Shown one piece after another: positions 7,171 through 15,589 of a stretch of 64,000 nucleotides of DNA. Made by a program: the position numbers and the translations under genes. The notes beneath the pieces are model-generated. The model ran no database searches and was not told where the DNA came from. It worked only from the letters and a program-made list of their open reading frames with translations. The DNA comes from JANSWP01 sp041941305. GTDB lineage: Bacteria > Bacteroidota > Bacteroidia > Chitinophagales > Saprospiraceae. Every line of letters starts with the position of its first letter. The first letter of the stretch is position 1. The stretch is from assembly GCA_041941305.1 (NCBI GenBank), contig JBGTQJ010000020.1:62001-126000 (forward strand), given 5' to 3'.

Positions 7171-8301
7171 TTAATAAAACAGTTCCATGGCGATTTGATC
7201 GGCTAGCAATTTTCCTTTTCGCGTTAGTGAATAAGTTTCTTTTTTGTGGTTAACTGTTTCATTTTCAAGGAATTGCTGTATTGTATTCAAGAAGTGTTTT
7301 TCATATTGGTCTCCAAAGGAATTTATTTTTGTCAAATCACATCCCCAAATAGTCCTCAAAGAAGTCATCACATATTCATTGTATTGTTGCTCAGAGCTCA
7401 AGACTTCTCTTTCGAAAAACAGTGGACCTTCTTTAGACTGTATAAACTTCAAGTATTTAGCATTATTGGCAGGGTTCCACTGGCGACTTTTACCATTGTA
7501 AGAATGCGCTGAAGGACCAATGCCAATGTATTTTTTGCCTTTCCAATAGCTTGAATTGTGCCGTGAATACCATCCTGGTTTTGCGAAGTTTGAAATTTCA
7601 TAATGCTCATAGCCTTTTTGTTCCATGGCATCCATTAGCATTTCAAATTGTTGAGCCGCCTGATGCTCATCTACAGGTTTGGCTTTTCCGGTTTTTACAA
7701 AATGAGCTAAGGCAGTTTTGGGTTCTACTGTGAGACAATAGCAAGAGATATGAGGAATTTGGAAATCAAAGGTAGTTTGTAGATTGCTTTCCCAATGCTC
7801 GTTTGACGTAGTTGGAGAACCATAAATGAGGTCAATTGTCAAATTGTCAAAACCGATATCCTGAGCAATTATTAAACATTTTTTTGCTTCCACGGAATTG
7901 TGGGCCCGATTCATGAATTGCAAATCCTCATCAAAGAAGGATTGGATTCCTATACTTAGCCGATTGATGGGTGTTTGTTTTAACTCTTTTAGTTTTTCCT
8001 GGCTAAGATCATCTGGATTGGCTTCCAGGGTGACTTCAGCGTTTTCCGATACCAGGTAGGTTTTGTAGATAGTTTCAAAAATGCTGTTTAAATCTTCAGG
8101 GGAAAGTAGGGAAGGGGTTCCGCCTCCAAAATAAATGGTTTCTATAACAGGCTCTAACCCCAGGTATGCTTCTCGCATTTCGATCTCTGTCGAAATGGCG
8201 TCAATTATTTCGGCCTTGTACTTCAGTGAAGTGGAAAAGTGAAAATTGCAATAATGGCAAGCTTGTTTGCAAAAAGGGATGTGAATGTAAATGCCAGCCA
8301 T
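7171..8301 (-). CDS. hemW: HemW-type radical SAM haem chaperone
   Basis: A 376-residue protein starting MAGIYIHIPFCKQACHYCNF, with the radical SAM CxxxCxxC cysteines at 11, 15 and 18. It has the GGGTPS motif that binds S-adenosylmethionine and the HemN/HemW C-terminal region (HYEISNFAKPGWYSRHN and KYIGIGPSAHSY). HemW proteins were long annotated as oxygen-independent coproporphyrinogen III oxidase but act as haem-binding chaperones that insert haem into respiratory enzymes. The length of about 376 and the short N-terminus before the cysteines favour HemW over true HemN (about 450). It is convergent with the dihaem cytochrome gene. Confidence 0.9.
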   Translation of the reverse strand: MAGIYIHIPFCKQACHYCNFHFSTSLKYKAEIIDAISTEIEMREAYLGLEPVIETIYFGGGTPSLLSPEDLNSIFETIYKTYLVSENAEVTLEANPDDLSQEKLKELKQTPINRLSIGIQSFFDEDLQFMNRAHNSVEAKKCLIIAQDIGFDNLTIDLIYGSPTTSNEHWESNLQTTFDFQIPHISCYCLTVEPKTALAHFVKTGKAKPVDEHQAAQQFEMLMDAMEQKGYEHYEISNFAKPGWYSRHNSSYWKGKKYIGIGPSAHSYNGKSRQWNPANNAKYLKFIQSKEGPLFFEREVLSSEQQYNEYVMTSLRTIWGCDLTKINSFGDQYEKHFLNTIQQFLENETVNHKKETYSLTRKGKLLADQIAMELFY

Positions 8302-8337
8302 TTATTTTGGGACTCAAACTGTTATTACATCAAAACC

Positions 8338-8362
8338 CCTCCAGCTACCAAAGTTCTGGAGG
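8338..8362. repeat. Short inverted repeat upstream of hemW
   Basis: CCTCCAG (8338-8344) and CTGGAGG (8356-8362) form a 7-bp stem with an 11-base loop, followed by CTGAAGGAG. A related string with CTGGAGG and CTGAAGG occurs near 16855. It could be a terminator for the serine palmitoyltransferase-like gene's operon or a decayed REP-like element. Confidence 0.4.
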
Positions 8363-8407
8363 CTGAAGGAGTTTGAATATCTATTAAGTATTGCTTTATT
8401 GAAAAGT

Positions 8408-9628
8408 TCAATTAGCAACAGCTATTTCTTCCAATCCTTCAAAAACGCCAATCGCTTTTGAAATTTCATAAATCTTACCAACTGCCTCTTCAATTTGAGC
8501 TCTGCTGTGCGTAGCCATGAGCGAAAATCTCAAAAGAGAATCTTCTGGTGCTACAGCAGGAGTCATTACTGGATTGACAAAAACGCCATTTTCCAAAAGT
8601 GTCTTGGTTAAAATGAAGGTCTTTTCCAAATCTCTAATGTAAATTGGAATAATAGGAGATTCAGAAAGTCCAATATCAAAACCTAAGTCGGTGAGTAATT
8701 TATGAGCGTACCTGGTGTTGTCCCACAATTTTTCAATGCGCTCTGGTTCTTCCTGTATTAAATCCAGTGCTGCGATTACACTTGCTGCATTTGAAGGAGC
8801 AATACTGGCACTAAAAATCAAAGAACGGGCATTGTGCTGCAAGAAATTAATGTATTCAAAATCGGCAGCTATAAAACCACCAATGGATGCCAGAGATTTA
8901 CTGAAAGTCCCCATAATCATATCTACATCATCTTTCAATCCAAAATGGTCTGCAGTTCCTCTTCCATTGCGACCCAATACACCTAAAGAATGCGCATCAT
9001 CTAACATAATGGAAGCGCCATATTTCTTAGACAGCTTTACAATTTTATCTAATTTGGCGATATCCCCTTCCATGCTGAAAATACCATCAACTACAATCAT
9101 TTTTACCGCGTCTTCCCGTTCTTGTAGTCTTTCCAGCACTTGTTCCAAAGACTCCATGTCATTGTGTCGAAACTTTCGTGTCGTTGCAAATGATAGTCTG
9201 GAACCATCAATAATGGAGGCATGATTTAATTCATCGTTGATGATAAAATCGCGGCGACCGAGGATGGAAGACAAAACACCTAAATTAACCTGCATGCCTG
9301 TACTGAAAACGATCGCTCCTTCTTTTCCAACAAATTCAGCCAGTTTATTTTCCAATTCTAGGTGAAGATCCAGAGTGCCATTCAAGAATCGAGAGCCTGC
9401 ACAGCCAGAACCGTATTTGTCAACAGCTTCTTTGGCAGCTTCTTTCAATTTTGGATGATTGGTAAGCCCCAAATAGCTATTTGAGCCAAACATTAACACG
9501 CGCTTACCATTAATCGTGACCATCGTGTCCTGATCAGACTCGATAGCTCTGAAATAGGGGTACACTCCTCGAGCTTTCGCTTCCTGTGGGGCAGTGTACT
9601 GCGTTAATCGTCTTTTTAGTAAGTTCAT
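8408..9628 (-). CDS. Serine palmitoyltransferase-like alpha-oxoamine synthase
   Basis: A 406-residue PLP enzyme of the alpha-oxoamine synthase family. The PLP lysine is K244 in MGTFSKSLASIGG, the cofactor aspartate and histidine lie in LDDAHSLGVLGRNGRGT (210-213), and the ring-stacking histidine is H136 in ELNHASI. The family condenses an amino acid with an acyl-CoA: serine palmitoyltransferase, KBL and BioF share this architecture. Bacteroidota use the first to start sphingolipid synthesis. An Aur1-like PAP2 gene, a desaturase-like fragment and a CDP-alcohol phosphatidyltransferase lie upstream on the same strand, and no biotin or threonine genes are near. This favours serine palmitoyltransferase, giving 3-ketosphinganine. 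Confidence 0.82.
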   Translation of the reverse strand: MNLLKRRLTQYTAPQEAKARGVYPYFRAIESDQDTMVTINGKRVLMFGSNSYLGLTNHPKLKEAAKEAVDKYGSGCAGSRFLNGTLDLHLELENKLAEFVGKEGAIVFSTGMQVNLGVLSSILGRRDFIINDELNHASIIDGSRLSFATTRKFRHNDMESLEQVLERLQEREDAVKMIVVDGIFSMEGDIAKLDKIVKLSKKYGASIMLDDAHSLGVLGRNGRGTADHFGLKDDVDMIMGTFSKSLASIGGFIAADFEYINFLQHNARSLIFSASIAPSNAASVIAALDLIQEEPERIEKLWDNTRYAHKLLTDLGFDIGLSESPIIPIYIRDLEKTFILTKTLLENGVFVNPVMTPAVAPEDSLLRFSLMATHSRAQIEEAVGKIYEISKAIGVFEGLEEIAVAN

Positions 9629-9663
9629 TTTTTATAAATTTCTATGCGAATGAATTAAAAAAG

Positions 9664-9777
9664 GTAGCTCGGCATTCCAAAGCCGTAACCACTTATCACG
9701 GTTCCTCAAAACCGCGTAGAATCGTTTTATATTTCTTTCAAAGCAATGTCCCGACCTTAAAAAGCCGAGTTAATTTA
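9664..9777. repeat. Cluster of REP-like mini-hairpins headed by GTAG
   Basis: GTAG (9664-9667) is followed by CGGC (9670-9673) paired with GCCG (9682-9685). A second stem CGGTT/AACCG spans 9699-9714, another GTAG lies at 9716-9719, and the sequence near 9770 ends GCCGAG, complementary to the first CTCGGC. It fills the space between the Aur1-like and serine palmitoyltransferase-like genes. Related to the clearer pairs at 38184 and 58571. Confidence 0.45.
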
Positions 9778-10699
9778 CCACCTCTTCATATCTTTTCAAC
9801 CACTTCTGTATTTTATTATTTCTTAGCATTAATTCAAAAACACCCAATGTCAATAATGCACACAAGATGCCTAGTAAAACATCTATAATATAGTGATGCA
9901 TGGTGTAAATAGCTGCCCACCAAATACCCAGGCAACTTATGACAAATACCCAGGTCCAAACTTTCAATCTCGCTTTTCTGGCAAAATAGAGGGCAATTAG
10001 CGGAAATGCACTATGCATGGAGGGCACTGCTGCAAATACGTTTGCATTCTTGGCGTACATTCCATTAAACAAATTAATGCCCAAGAGCTTATCTACATTG
10101 GCTAGTGCTGCTTCATTGCCGGGTATGTTGAAGTTTTCTTCAAATCCATGCAAATGCACATACCAGGGGGGAGCAGCGGGATACAGATAATATACTATGA
10201 AGCCAAATAGATTGACAAGAAAAAAAGTGAAGCTGAATTGCAGGAGCAACTTTTTGTCCTTAAAAAACAGCCACAAACCAAATAATAAAGGCACTGGCAC
10301 CCAACTCAAATAGAAAACCCCGGAAAGGATTTCCAGAAAATTGTTTCGATGCCTATCTACATATTCATTTGGCGTAAGCAAGCCTTCTGATGTCTCAATT
10401 CCAAACCATGCTTTTTCCCATTCATACAAATCTTGAATATGGACGGGATTAAACTCATAGTTGGGGTAAACCCTCGTTGAGTCATAAATGACCCAGTACA
10501 AAATGATAAATAAGAAGGCTAACACAAATTTTTTGGAAGCTGTAGTAGCGAAATAGGCTGTCAGGACGATTCCCAAAAAAATGAAGTGGTCGTTTCGAAT
10601 ACCTACCACCAAACCTACCCACAATAAATAAATCAATAACAGACCAAAAATAATAGTCACCTCCTTTCTCGAATATCTTTCAAAGAGCTGGGTTGTCAT
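9770..10699 (-). CDS. Aur1/PAP2-type phosphotransferase, candidate inositol-phosphorylceramide synthase
   Basis: A 309-residue multi-span membrane protein. It has the Aur1-like order of motifs: PAAPPW at 174-179, PSMHSAFP at 226-233, and HHYIID at 268-273, the second and third supplying the catalytic histidines and aspartate (H229, H269, D273). Six or more hydrophobic helices surround them. This variant is the one found in fungal Aur1 and related bacterial proteins, which move a phospho-head group onto ceramide; ordinary PAP2 phosphatases lack the PAAPPW element. Neighbouring sphingolipid genes support a role in making phosphosphingolipids. A plain lipid phosphatase remains possible. Confidence 0.75.
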   Translation of the reverse strand: MTTQLFERYSRKEVTIIFGLLLIYLLWVGLVVGIRNDHFIFLGIVLTAYFATTASKKFVLAFLFIILYWVIYDSTRVYPNYEFNPVHIQDLYEWEKAWFGIETSEGLLTPNEYVDRHRNNFLEILSGVFYLSWVPVPLLFGLWLFFKDKKLLLQFSFTFFLVNLFGFIVYYLYPAAPPWYVHLHGFEENFNIPGNEAALANVDKLLGINLFNGMYAKNANVFAAVPSMHSAFPLIALYFARKARLKVWTWVFVISCLGIWWAAIYTMHHYIIDVLLGILCALLTLGVFELMLRNNKIQKWLKRYEEVVN

Positions 10700-10716
10700 T
10701 AAGGTTTTAAATCTAG

Positions 10717-10786
10717 TTGGTTCTTGGCTACTAGTTCTTAGCTGTTGTATATTATTACCAAATGATAATAGCCAAGAGCTTATATT
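10717..10786. repeat. Heptad word array at the broken desaturase end
   Basis: Consecutive 7-bp words TTGGTTC, TTGGCTA, CTAGTTC, TTAGCTG, TTGTATA, TTATTAC, CAAATGA, TAATAGC, CAAGAGC, TTATATT (10717-10786). The two halves are imperfect reverse complements. It lies exactly between the stop of the truncated desaturase-like fragment and the Aur1-like gene. Confidence 0.7.
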
Positions 10787-11003
10787 AAGCCATGATCATT
10801 GCTAACCACGAATAACTTGAATAGTCCAGGTTGCCCACCCAGTCGGCGATACCTATCTGGATAACGAACATTGTCAACAAAATCAAAGAGGTATAGGGAT
10901 TGCGTCCAATGAGCTGGGTAACTTGAGGATGTTTTGCAAGTATCTGATGTGCCCAACGATTGTGGGGTTGTGCTTTTGTTGATTTGTAAAATTCGTTTCG
11001 CAT
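10785..11003 (-). pseudogene. N-terminal fragment of a sphingolipid Delta4-desaturase (DES1)-like gene
   Basis: A 72-residue frame starting MRNEFYKSTKAQPHNRW. From memory of eukaryotic DES1 (DEGS1), the N-terminal order agrees: QPH, then ILAKHPQVTQLIGRNP against ILAKYPEIKSL..DP, then a membrane helix and QIG, then LD. The frame stops where the first histidine box would follow, so all catalytic histidines are missing. After the stop comes a heptad array, then the Aur1-like gene. The fragment keeps an ATG and sits inside a sphingolipid-type cluster 40 bases after the DUF4833-like gene. It is best read as a truncated desaturase; it could still be expressed as a short membrane peptide. Confidence 0.65.
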
Positions 11004-11043
11004 TAATTATTGGGTATTCTAGTCGGTATTTAATGATCTTTTC

Positions 11044-11610
11044 TCAATTCAAAAATCGCTCAAAAACCTTCTGACCAGTTTGTAAATCTTTTCCATAAAT
11101 GTCCACGTGAATCACATCTGGCCACCATTCTGAATTATCAGCGTATACATAAATATTTGTCAATAAGCAGTTCTTACCATTTATTTCCATATACGGAAGG
11201 AATTCCCCGTTTCCGTTTTTTTTCAAATGTATTTTCCGCTCATCGTAAGCCACCAATTCTACCAAAAAACCATCACCATTTGAATTCTTTTTCGAATTGT
11301 AGCCATAAGCAAACTTTTTTTCTACCCACTTCAAATCTTTTTTTACGCCATCTAAAGTGGAACTATATCGAAGCCAATAGACTTTGATAGGTTCTTTTGG
11401 ATTTATATTCCCATTTGGCAAACAATTCAGGTCGTACACAATGGTATTTGCATTCAAATTGCGTTGTAAATAAAATAGCCGCTTGTCAATTTGTGGAGGT
11501 ACTGGAAAATCTCCTGGCAAATCCTTTCGATTCCTCCAAGGCTCATTTTGACTCATTCCAGTTGCCACAAAAACACATAGGAGCAAAACACTCCAAATTA
11601 GTCGGGTCAT
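11044..11610 (-). CDS. DUF4833-like secreted protein
   Basis: A 188-residue protein with a signal peptide (MTRLIWSVLLLCVFVATGMS). The mature part (about 35-185) has the order FPVPPQIDKRLFYLQRNLNA, NTIVYDLN, PIKVYWLRYS, KKFAYGYN and a C-terminal HVDIYGKDLQTG, which resembles the DUF4833 family by memory of its conserved strings. The function of the family is unknown. It lies in the lipid cluster between the CDP-alcohol phosphatidyltransferase and the desaturase-like fragment, same strand, so a periplasmic role in lipid synthesis or transport is plausible but not shown. Confidence 0.55.
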   Translation of the reverse strand: MTRLIWSVLLLCVFVATGMSQNEPWRNRKDLPGDFPVPPQIDKRLFYLQRNLNANTIVYDLNCLPNGNINPKEPIKVYWLRYSSTLDGVKKDLKWVEKKFAYGYNSKKNSNGDGFLVELVAYDERKIHLKKNGNGEFLPYMEINGKNCLLTNIYVYADNSEWWPDVIHVDIYGKDLQTGQKVFERFLN

Positions 11611-11728
11611 TCTTAAAAAATTGCTGCTGCTCTGTTGCTATATTTTTTAAATACCTAGACCCGACAAGGCTTTGAGCGCTATCAGGTCTAAAAAAAACAT
11701 TAGGACAATAAAGCAAATCAATTCTATA

Positions 11729-12424
11729 TCAGTCCCTTCCTTCTAAGATTTTTCGACTGTGATTCAGTCGCCGAATCGCGGTAATATTTGCCATTACAGC
11801 AAGAACCGCCAAAGGTAGGGTAAATAACGTAATTGTTTCAAAAAGTGGTATCGGTAACCAGTCTACCACCATTCTAAAATCGCCGCCTACCACATTTGAA
11901 AAAATACCACATGCGATAGCAGACACCCCAATGATGACAATTCGTTCAGGGCGCTGCATCAAACCAATACTGGCTTCCACTCCCAAACCTTCTGCACGTG
12001 CTCTCGTATAACTGACCATTACCGAACCTATCATCGCAATAAATGCAAATAAAGAACTCAAAAAATAGTCATGTGAAACGAGATAATAGCAAATCCCCAA
12101 AAACATGATCATTTCACTATACCTGTCCAAAACCGAATCGTACAAGGCGCCAAAAGTGGAAGCCATATTCCCCTTTCGGGCCAATTGCCCATCTATCATG
12201 TCAAACAGGCCCGCTAGTAAAATGATTAAGCCGGCGTAACCTACATAAGAATGATCGTCCCGCGCTCCAAACTCTGCCCCAAATACAAAAACAATGGTTG
12301 CCAAAACATTGACCAATAAACCAATCGTCGTAATTGCATTTGGGTGTACCTTATTTCTAACCAATGCCTCAATCAACGGATTGATAACTTTATAAACCAG
12401 CGGTTGACCATATTTTTTTAACAT
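11729..12424 (-). CDS. CDP-alcohol phosphatidyltransferase, candidate phosphatidylinositol-phosphate synthase
   Basis: A 231-residue membrane protein with the complete family motif D78-G79-x2-A82-R83-x8-G92-x3-D96-x3-D100 (DGQLAR to YDSVLD), which binds the metal ions and CDP-diacylglycerol. A later segment, SYTRARAEGLG then GLMQRPERIVI, recalls phosphatidylinositol-phosphate synthases of Actinobacteria and Archaea more than PgsA or PssA. With an Aur1-like enzyme nearby, a plausible chain is PI(P) as head-group donor and ceramide as acceptor. No inositol-phosphate synthase or lipid-phosphate phosphatase is visible in the window. Substrate assignment is inferred. Confidence 0.75.
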   Translation of the reverse strand: MLKKYGQPLVYKVINPLIEALVRNKVHPNAITTIGLLVNVLATIVFVFGAEFGARDDHSYVGYAGLIILLAGLFDMIDGQLARKGNMASTFGALYDSVLDRYSEMIMFLGICYYLVSHDYFLSSLFAFIAMIGSVMVSYTRARAEGLGVEASIGLMQRPERIVIIGVSAIACGIFSNVVGGDFRMVVDWLPIPLFETITLFTLPLAVLAVMANITAIRRLNHSRKILEGRD

Positions 12425-12496
12425 GACTGTAGTTGTTGGTTTTTCCGTTTTCTTAGAAGCTGTTTGAGTTTTGGATTTGATGATTCAACCCAAAAA

Positions 12497-15079
12497 TCAA
12501 AACTCTATTTTGGCGCCTACCCTGATTGCCAACCCATTTACACCAAACATTTTTGGTACATTGGGATGTTCCAGGTAATTAAGTCTTTGTACCAAATCCA
12601 CTCTTGCGAATTTGAAAATATTGTAAATACCTACACTTGCTTCCAGGTAGGGTTTGTCTTCCAAAGTATAAGTTACATCCTGCCCTTCATCTGTTTCCAA
12701 AAACTGAATCAATTCAGGTCTCACATTGGGGTTGTTTTTGTCATCTAATCCGCCGTAAATCCCTCTAAACGTTATGACTTCACGCAACTTCAATCGCTTC
12801 AGCAATGGGATTTTGTTGAAAAAGAATCCTTCAAACTGATGCTCCAAGTTGATGATTGCCCATTTATCGCTGGCAAATTCCATGAAATTCATCAGGTTGA
12901 AGTAGCCCATTTTATAGGAGAATGTCTGATTCGCTTGTGGTAAGTGTAAAAGGAAATAGGGCACTCCATCTGCAAAAATTCTCCCTGTTTCTGCTTCCAA
13001 ACGAGTGGTTCCGAAGATGGACATGTAAAATCGCTTGAACAGTTTCAACGTCACACGGTGATAATCATAGTCACTTCCCATTGTTTTTAAACCACCCTGG
13101 TATTCCAAAACATAAGTCGGATGCTTATTGTAAATAGGAATTCGGTAGTTTCTTCCTTGAATATACTGTTCGTTTGGAGCAAATCGCAGTACCAATCCGA
13201 CATCACTGGTGGTTACTTTATCAAAGCTGTCAGGCTCCCCAGTTTCTGGATTGGTGTAATCGAAAGCAAAAGTTCCAATTGGATTCCTGACTGTGTGATT
13301 GTAGTTTAATTTAAATGAAAAGTTATTGTCAAATTCCAAGAAGTATTCTCCCAAATAGCTATCCAATAACATCATTTTGGAATTGTCTCCTCTTTTGAAA
13401 GAAAGGAAGAAATTGTTTTCTGCCACGAATTTCAACTGCTGCCCCACAAACTTGGTCTCATGCTGATAGGCAAACCGAACATAATGCCTGGGATTTTGCT
13501 GAAAATCATCGCGGAAGGAATATCTGATACCTCCTGCATATTTCCAGCGTTTGTCTCCAAAACCATATACTCCATAACCTTCCAATTGAATTTTTGGATG
13601 AAATTTCAAATTTGTTTGACCTCCAAATCTCAACCTAAAACCCTCCACCACATTAAAGCTCCAAAATGCGCCCACCGGACCAATATCAAATGGACCTACT
13701 GGTTGATAACCACTAAACATCAGTCGTCCTATATTGGCTATAAATCGGAAAGTTGGAACTTTCTGAATGGTATCAATCATTTCGTAAATGCCTTCTTCCT
13801 GTTCAGTCAATTCTTCCTGACGGACTTCATTCCAGAACGCTTTATCTTTTAGGTAAGCATCTTTGGCGTCAATAACATTTTCTGTTCCTTCATAGATGTC
13901 CTTCTCTCGTTCTTGGTTGAACAAATGATTTTCATAAAGGACGGAACGATTTGCCAAAAAACCCATGCTCTTCTTCATTGGAGAAAAGTCAATGCGCATT
14001 TCGTCTTTATCAATCACCCAGGCATTATCGATTTGTTCAAATTCCTGAATCAGCGTTAAATCATTGACAAAGTTGAGATTGATCTTTTTGTTGATTCCCA
14101 AATCGGCTTTCACGACTGCATAAGTGGAGTCTGCTTTGACATACATGTAACCATCAAATGCTACGTCTCCTTTTGAAGCAGGCTTGAAATCCAGTCTGAT
14201 GACATCGTTTCCTTTATAGTTCAACGTGTCCGTAATGTAGAATCGATAGGATCGATCTGCCAGAAAACCACCAATCGGGCTGATAAATTGTTTGTCAAAA
14301 ATCAGGATGTTCTTTTTGTAGATATCAATATTGCGATACAAAAAGTCAGTCACCACAGTAAAACCATCTTCATTTAGATATTCGTCCAAACCTGAAACTT
14401 TAATTCCGGAACGGTATTCTTTAGTGGACTCAGGACTTTTGCGATAATAGACCTTGGAGGCAGCCTCTTGAATATAGATTGGTAAATAGGTTTTTCCATT
14501 CAAATCAGAAGTATCCGCATAGTCAAAAAGAAATTGGAACTTCTTTAGGGCTTTTCGGTTTCTGAATTTGTCTGTGATGTTATTTAGATCAAATTCTATT
14601 TTTTCATATTTATCGTATTCGTAGTAATCGTAATTCTGGGGGCGGTTTTCATCAGCATGCTTCACTACATTTCTCCAAAGCTGCCAGGAAGGGTTGCCTT
14701 TTCGCTTATATCTTCCTGTTTCGGTCGTAATGACTATTTCTTTTAAATTGATTCCACCGGATTCTTCCAGGGCGAAATTGATTTCCTGAACTTTCACATC
14801 TTTTTTCAAAACTACAAATTGGGTTTCATAGCCCATAAAAGTGGCGGCGAGGGTATCAGCAGCTAATCTGGTATTGAATTCAAAGTTTCCGTCAAAATCT
14901 GTTTCAGTGCCTACTGTGGTTCCCTGGAAATAAACACTTGCGAAGGGAAGGGTTTCATTTGTTTTGGCGTCAACTACTTTTCCTTTGATAATGACTTTAT
15001 TTTGAGCAAATAAAGCTGCAAAGGGCATCACCAAAAGCGCGGCAAAAAGGAATAGGAATTTTTTGTTCTGATAGTCCAT
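12497..15079 (-). CDS. DUF5686 outer-membrane protein with carboxypeptidase-regulatory-like domain
   Basis: An 860-residue protein with a signal peptide (MDYQNKKFLFLFAALLVMPF, cleavage near AALFAQ). Residues 28-110 form a carboxypeptidase-regulatory-like beta-sandwich (IIKGKVVDAKTNETLPFASV, TETDFDGNFEF), the usual N-terminal domain of TonB-linked Bacteroidota proteins. The remainder resembles the DUF5686 family, ending in a run of beta-strands with alternating hydrophobic residues and a terminal aromatic-rich strand (IRVGAKIEF), which suggests a C-terminal barrel. No plug domain is seen, so it is not a classic SusC receptor. Transcribed toward the lipid genes; 72 bases separate it from the phosphatidyltransferase. 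Confidence 0.75.
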   Translation of the reverse strand: MDYQNKKFLFLFAALLVMPFAALFAQNKVIIKGKVVDAKTNETLPFASVYFQGTTVGTETDFDGNFEFNTRLAADTLAATFMGYETQFVVLKKDVKVQEINFALEESGGINLKEIVITTETGRYKRKGNPSWQLWRNVVKHADENRPQNYDYYEYDKYEKIEFDLNNITDKFRNRKALKKFQFLFDYADTSDLNGKTYLPIYIQEAASKVYYRKSPESTKEYRSGIKVSGLDEYLNEDGFTVVTDFLYRNIDIYKKNILIFDKQFISPIGGFLADRSYRFYITDTLNYKGNDVIRLDFKPASKGDVAFDGYMYVKADSTYAVVKADLGINKKINLNFVNDLTLIQEFEQIDNAWVIDKDEMRIDFSPMKKSMGFLANRSVLYENHLFNQEREKDIYEGTENVIDAKDAYLKDKAFWNEVRQEELTEQEEGIYEMIDTIQKVPTFRFIANIGRLMFSGYQPVGPFDIGPVGAFWSFNVVEGFRLRFGGQTNLKFHPKIQLEGYGVYGFGDKRWKYAGGIRYSFRDDFQQNPRHYVRFAYQHETKFVGQQLKFVAENNFFLSFKRGDNSKMMLLDSYLGEYFLEFDNNFSFKLNYNHTVRNPIGTFAFDYTNPETGEPDSFDKVTTSDVGLVLRFAPNEQYIQGRNYRIPIYNKHPTYVLEYQGGLKTMGSDYDYHRVTLKLFKRFYMSIFGTTRLEAETGRIFADGVPYFLLHLPQANQTFSYKMGYFNLMNFMEFASDKWAIINLEHQFEGFFFNKIPLLKRLKLREVITFRGIYGGLDDKNNPNVRPELIQFLETDEGQDVTYTLEDKPYLEASVGIYNIFKFARVDLVQRLNYLEHPNVPKMFGVNGLAIRVGAKIEF

Positions 15080-15589
15080 AACTGGAATTAACTGTATAAG
15101 AGGTAATGAATTTGAGCAGGACTCAAAAAGAAGCGGACAGATTTTAGATGATTTTTGTGATACTGCCTACTGCTAACTGAATACTACGAACTGAAAGTAA
15201 CGGTGATTCGATGCAGAAAATTTTAGTTAAAAATTAGCTGCCTGCTTATCAGGCAAAAAAGGTCGTTAAAGAAACTCTTTGCTTGAACAAAAGTTTTTCC
15301 AACAGCCACTAAATTTTATCAAAAAAAGTCAAAGTTTAACATGAAAAAAACATATTAGGAATTGCATTTTCAACATGTCGATCTAATAAATACAGTCATA
15401 TCAAAAGTACCCCCCAAAAAGTCTTAAACTTTTTTCAGTTTTTTGACTGCTTCCCTGGAATAAATTTCTTTAAGTTTAAATGAGTTCATTGATTTAGTAG
15501 TTGTTTTCTCATTCAGTAGCGTTCAATTTTTCTATTTTTACACATGAACTTACTCGATAATAACTATTTGAAAATTTAAAACTTCAATT
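15080..15589. other. Divergent intergenic region of 510 bases
   Basis: No convincing coding sequence on either strand. It holds the upstream regions of the divergent genes at 15079 and 15590 and one heptad array (15162-15196). No clear TAnnTTTG promoter was found for either gene. Confidence 0.6.
15162..15196. repeat. Five tandem degenerate heptads
   Basis: Consecutive 7-bp words ACTGCCT, ACTGCTA, ACTGAAT, ACTACGA, ACTGAAA. No inverted partner half is evident here, unlike most other arrays. Confidence 0.7.
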
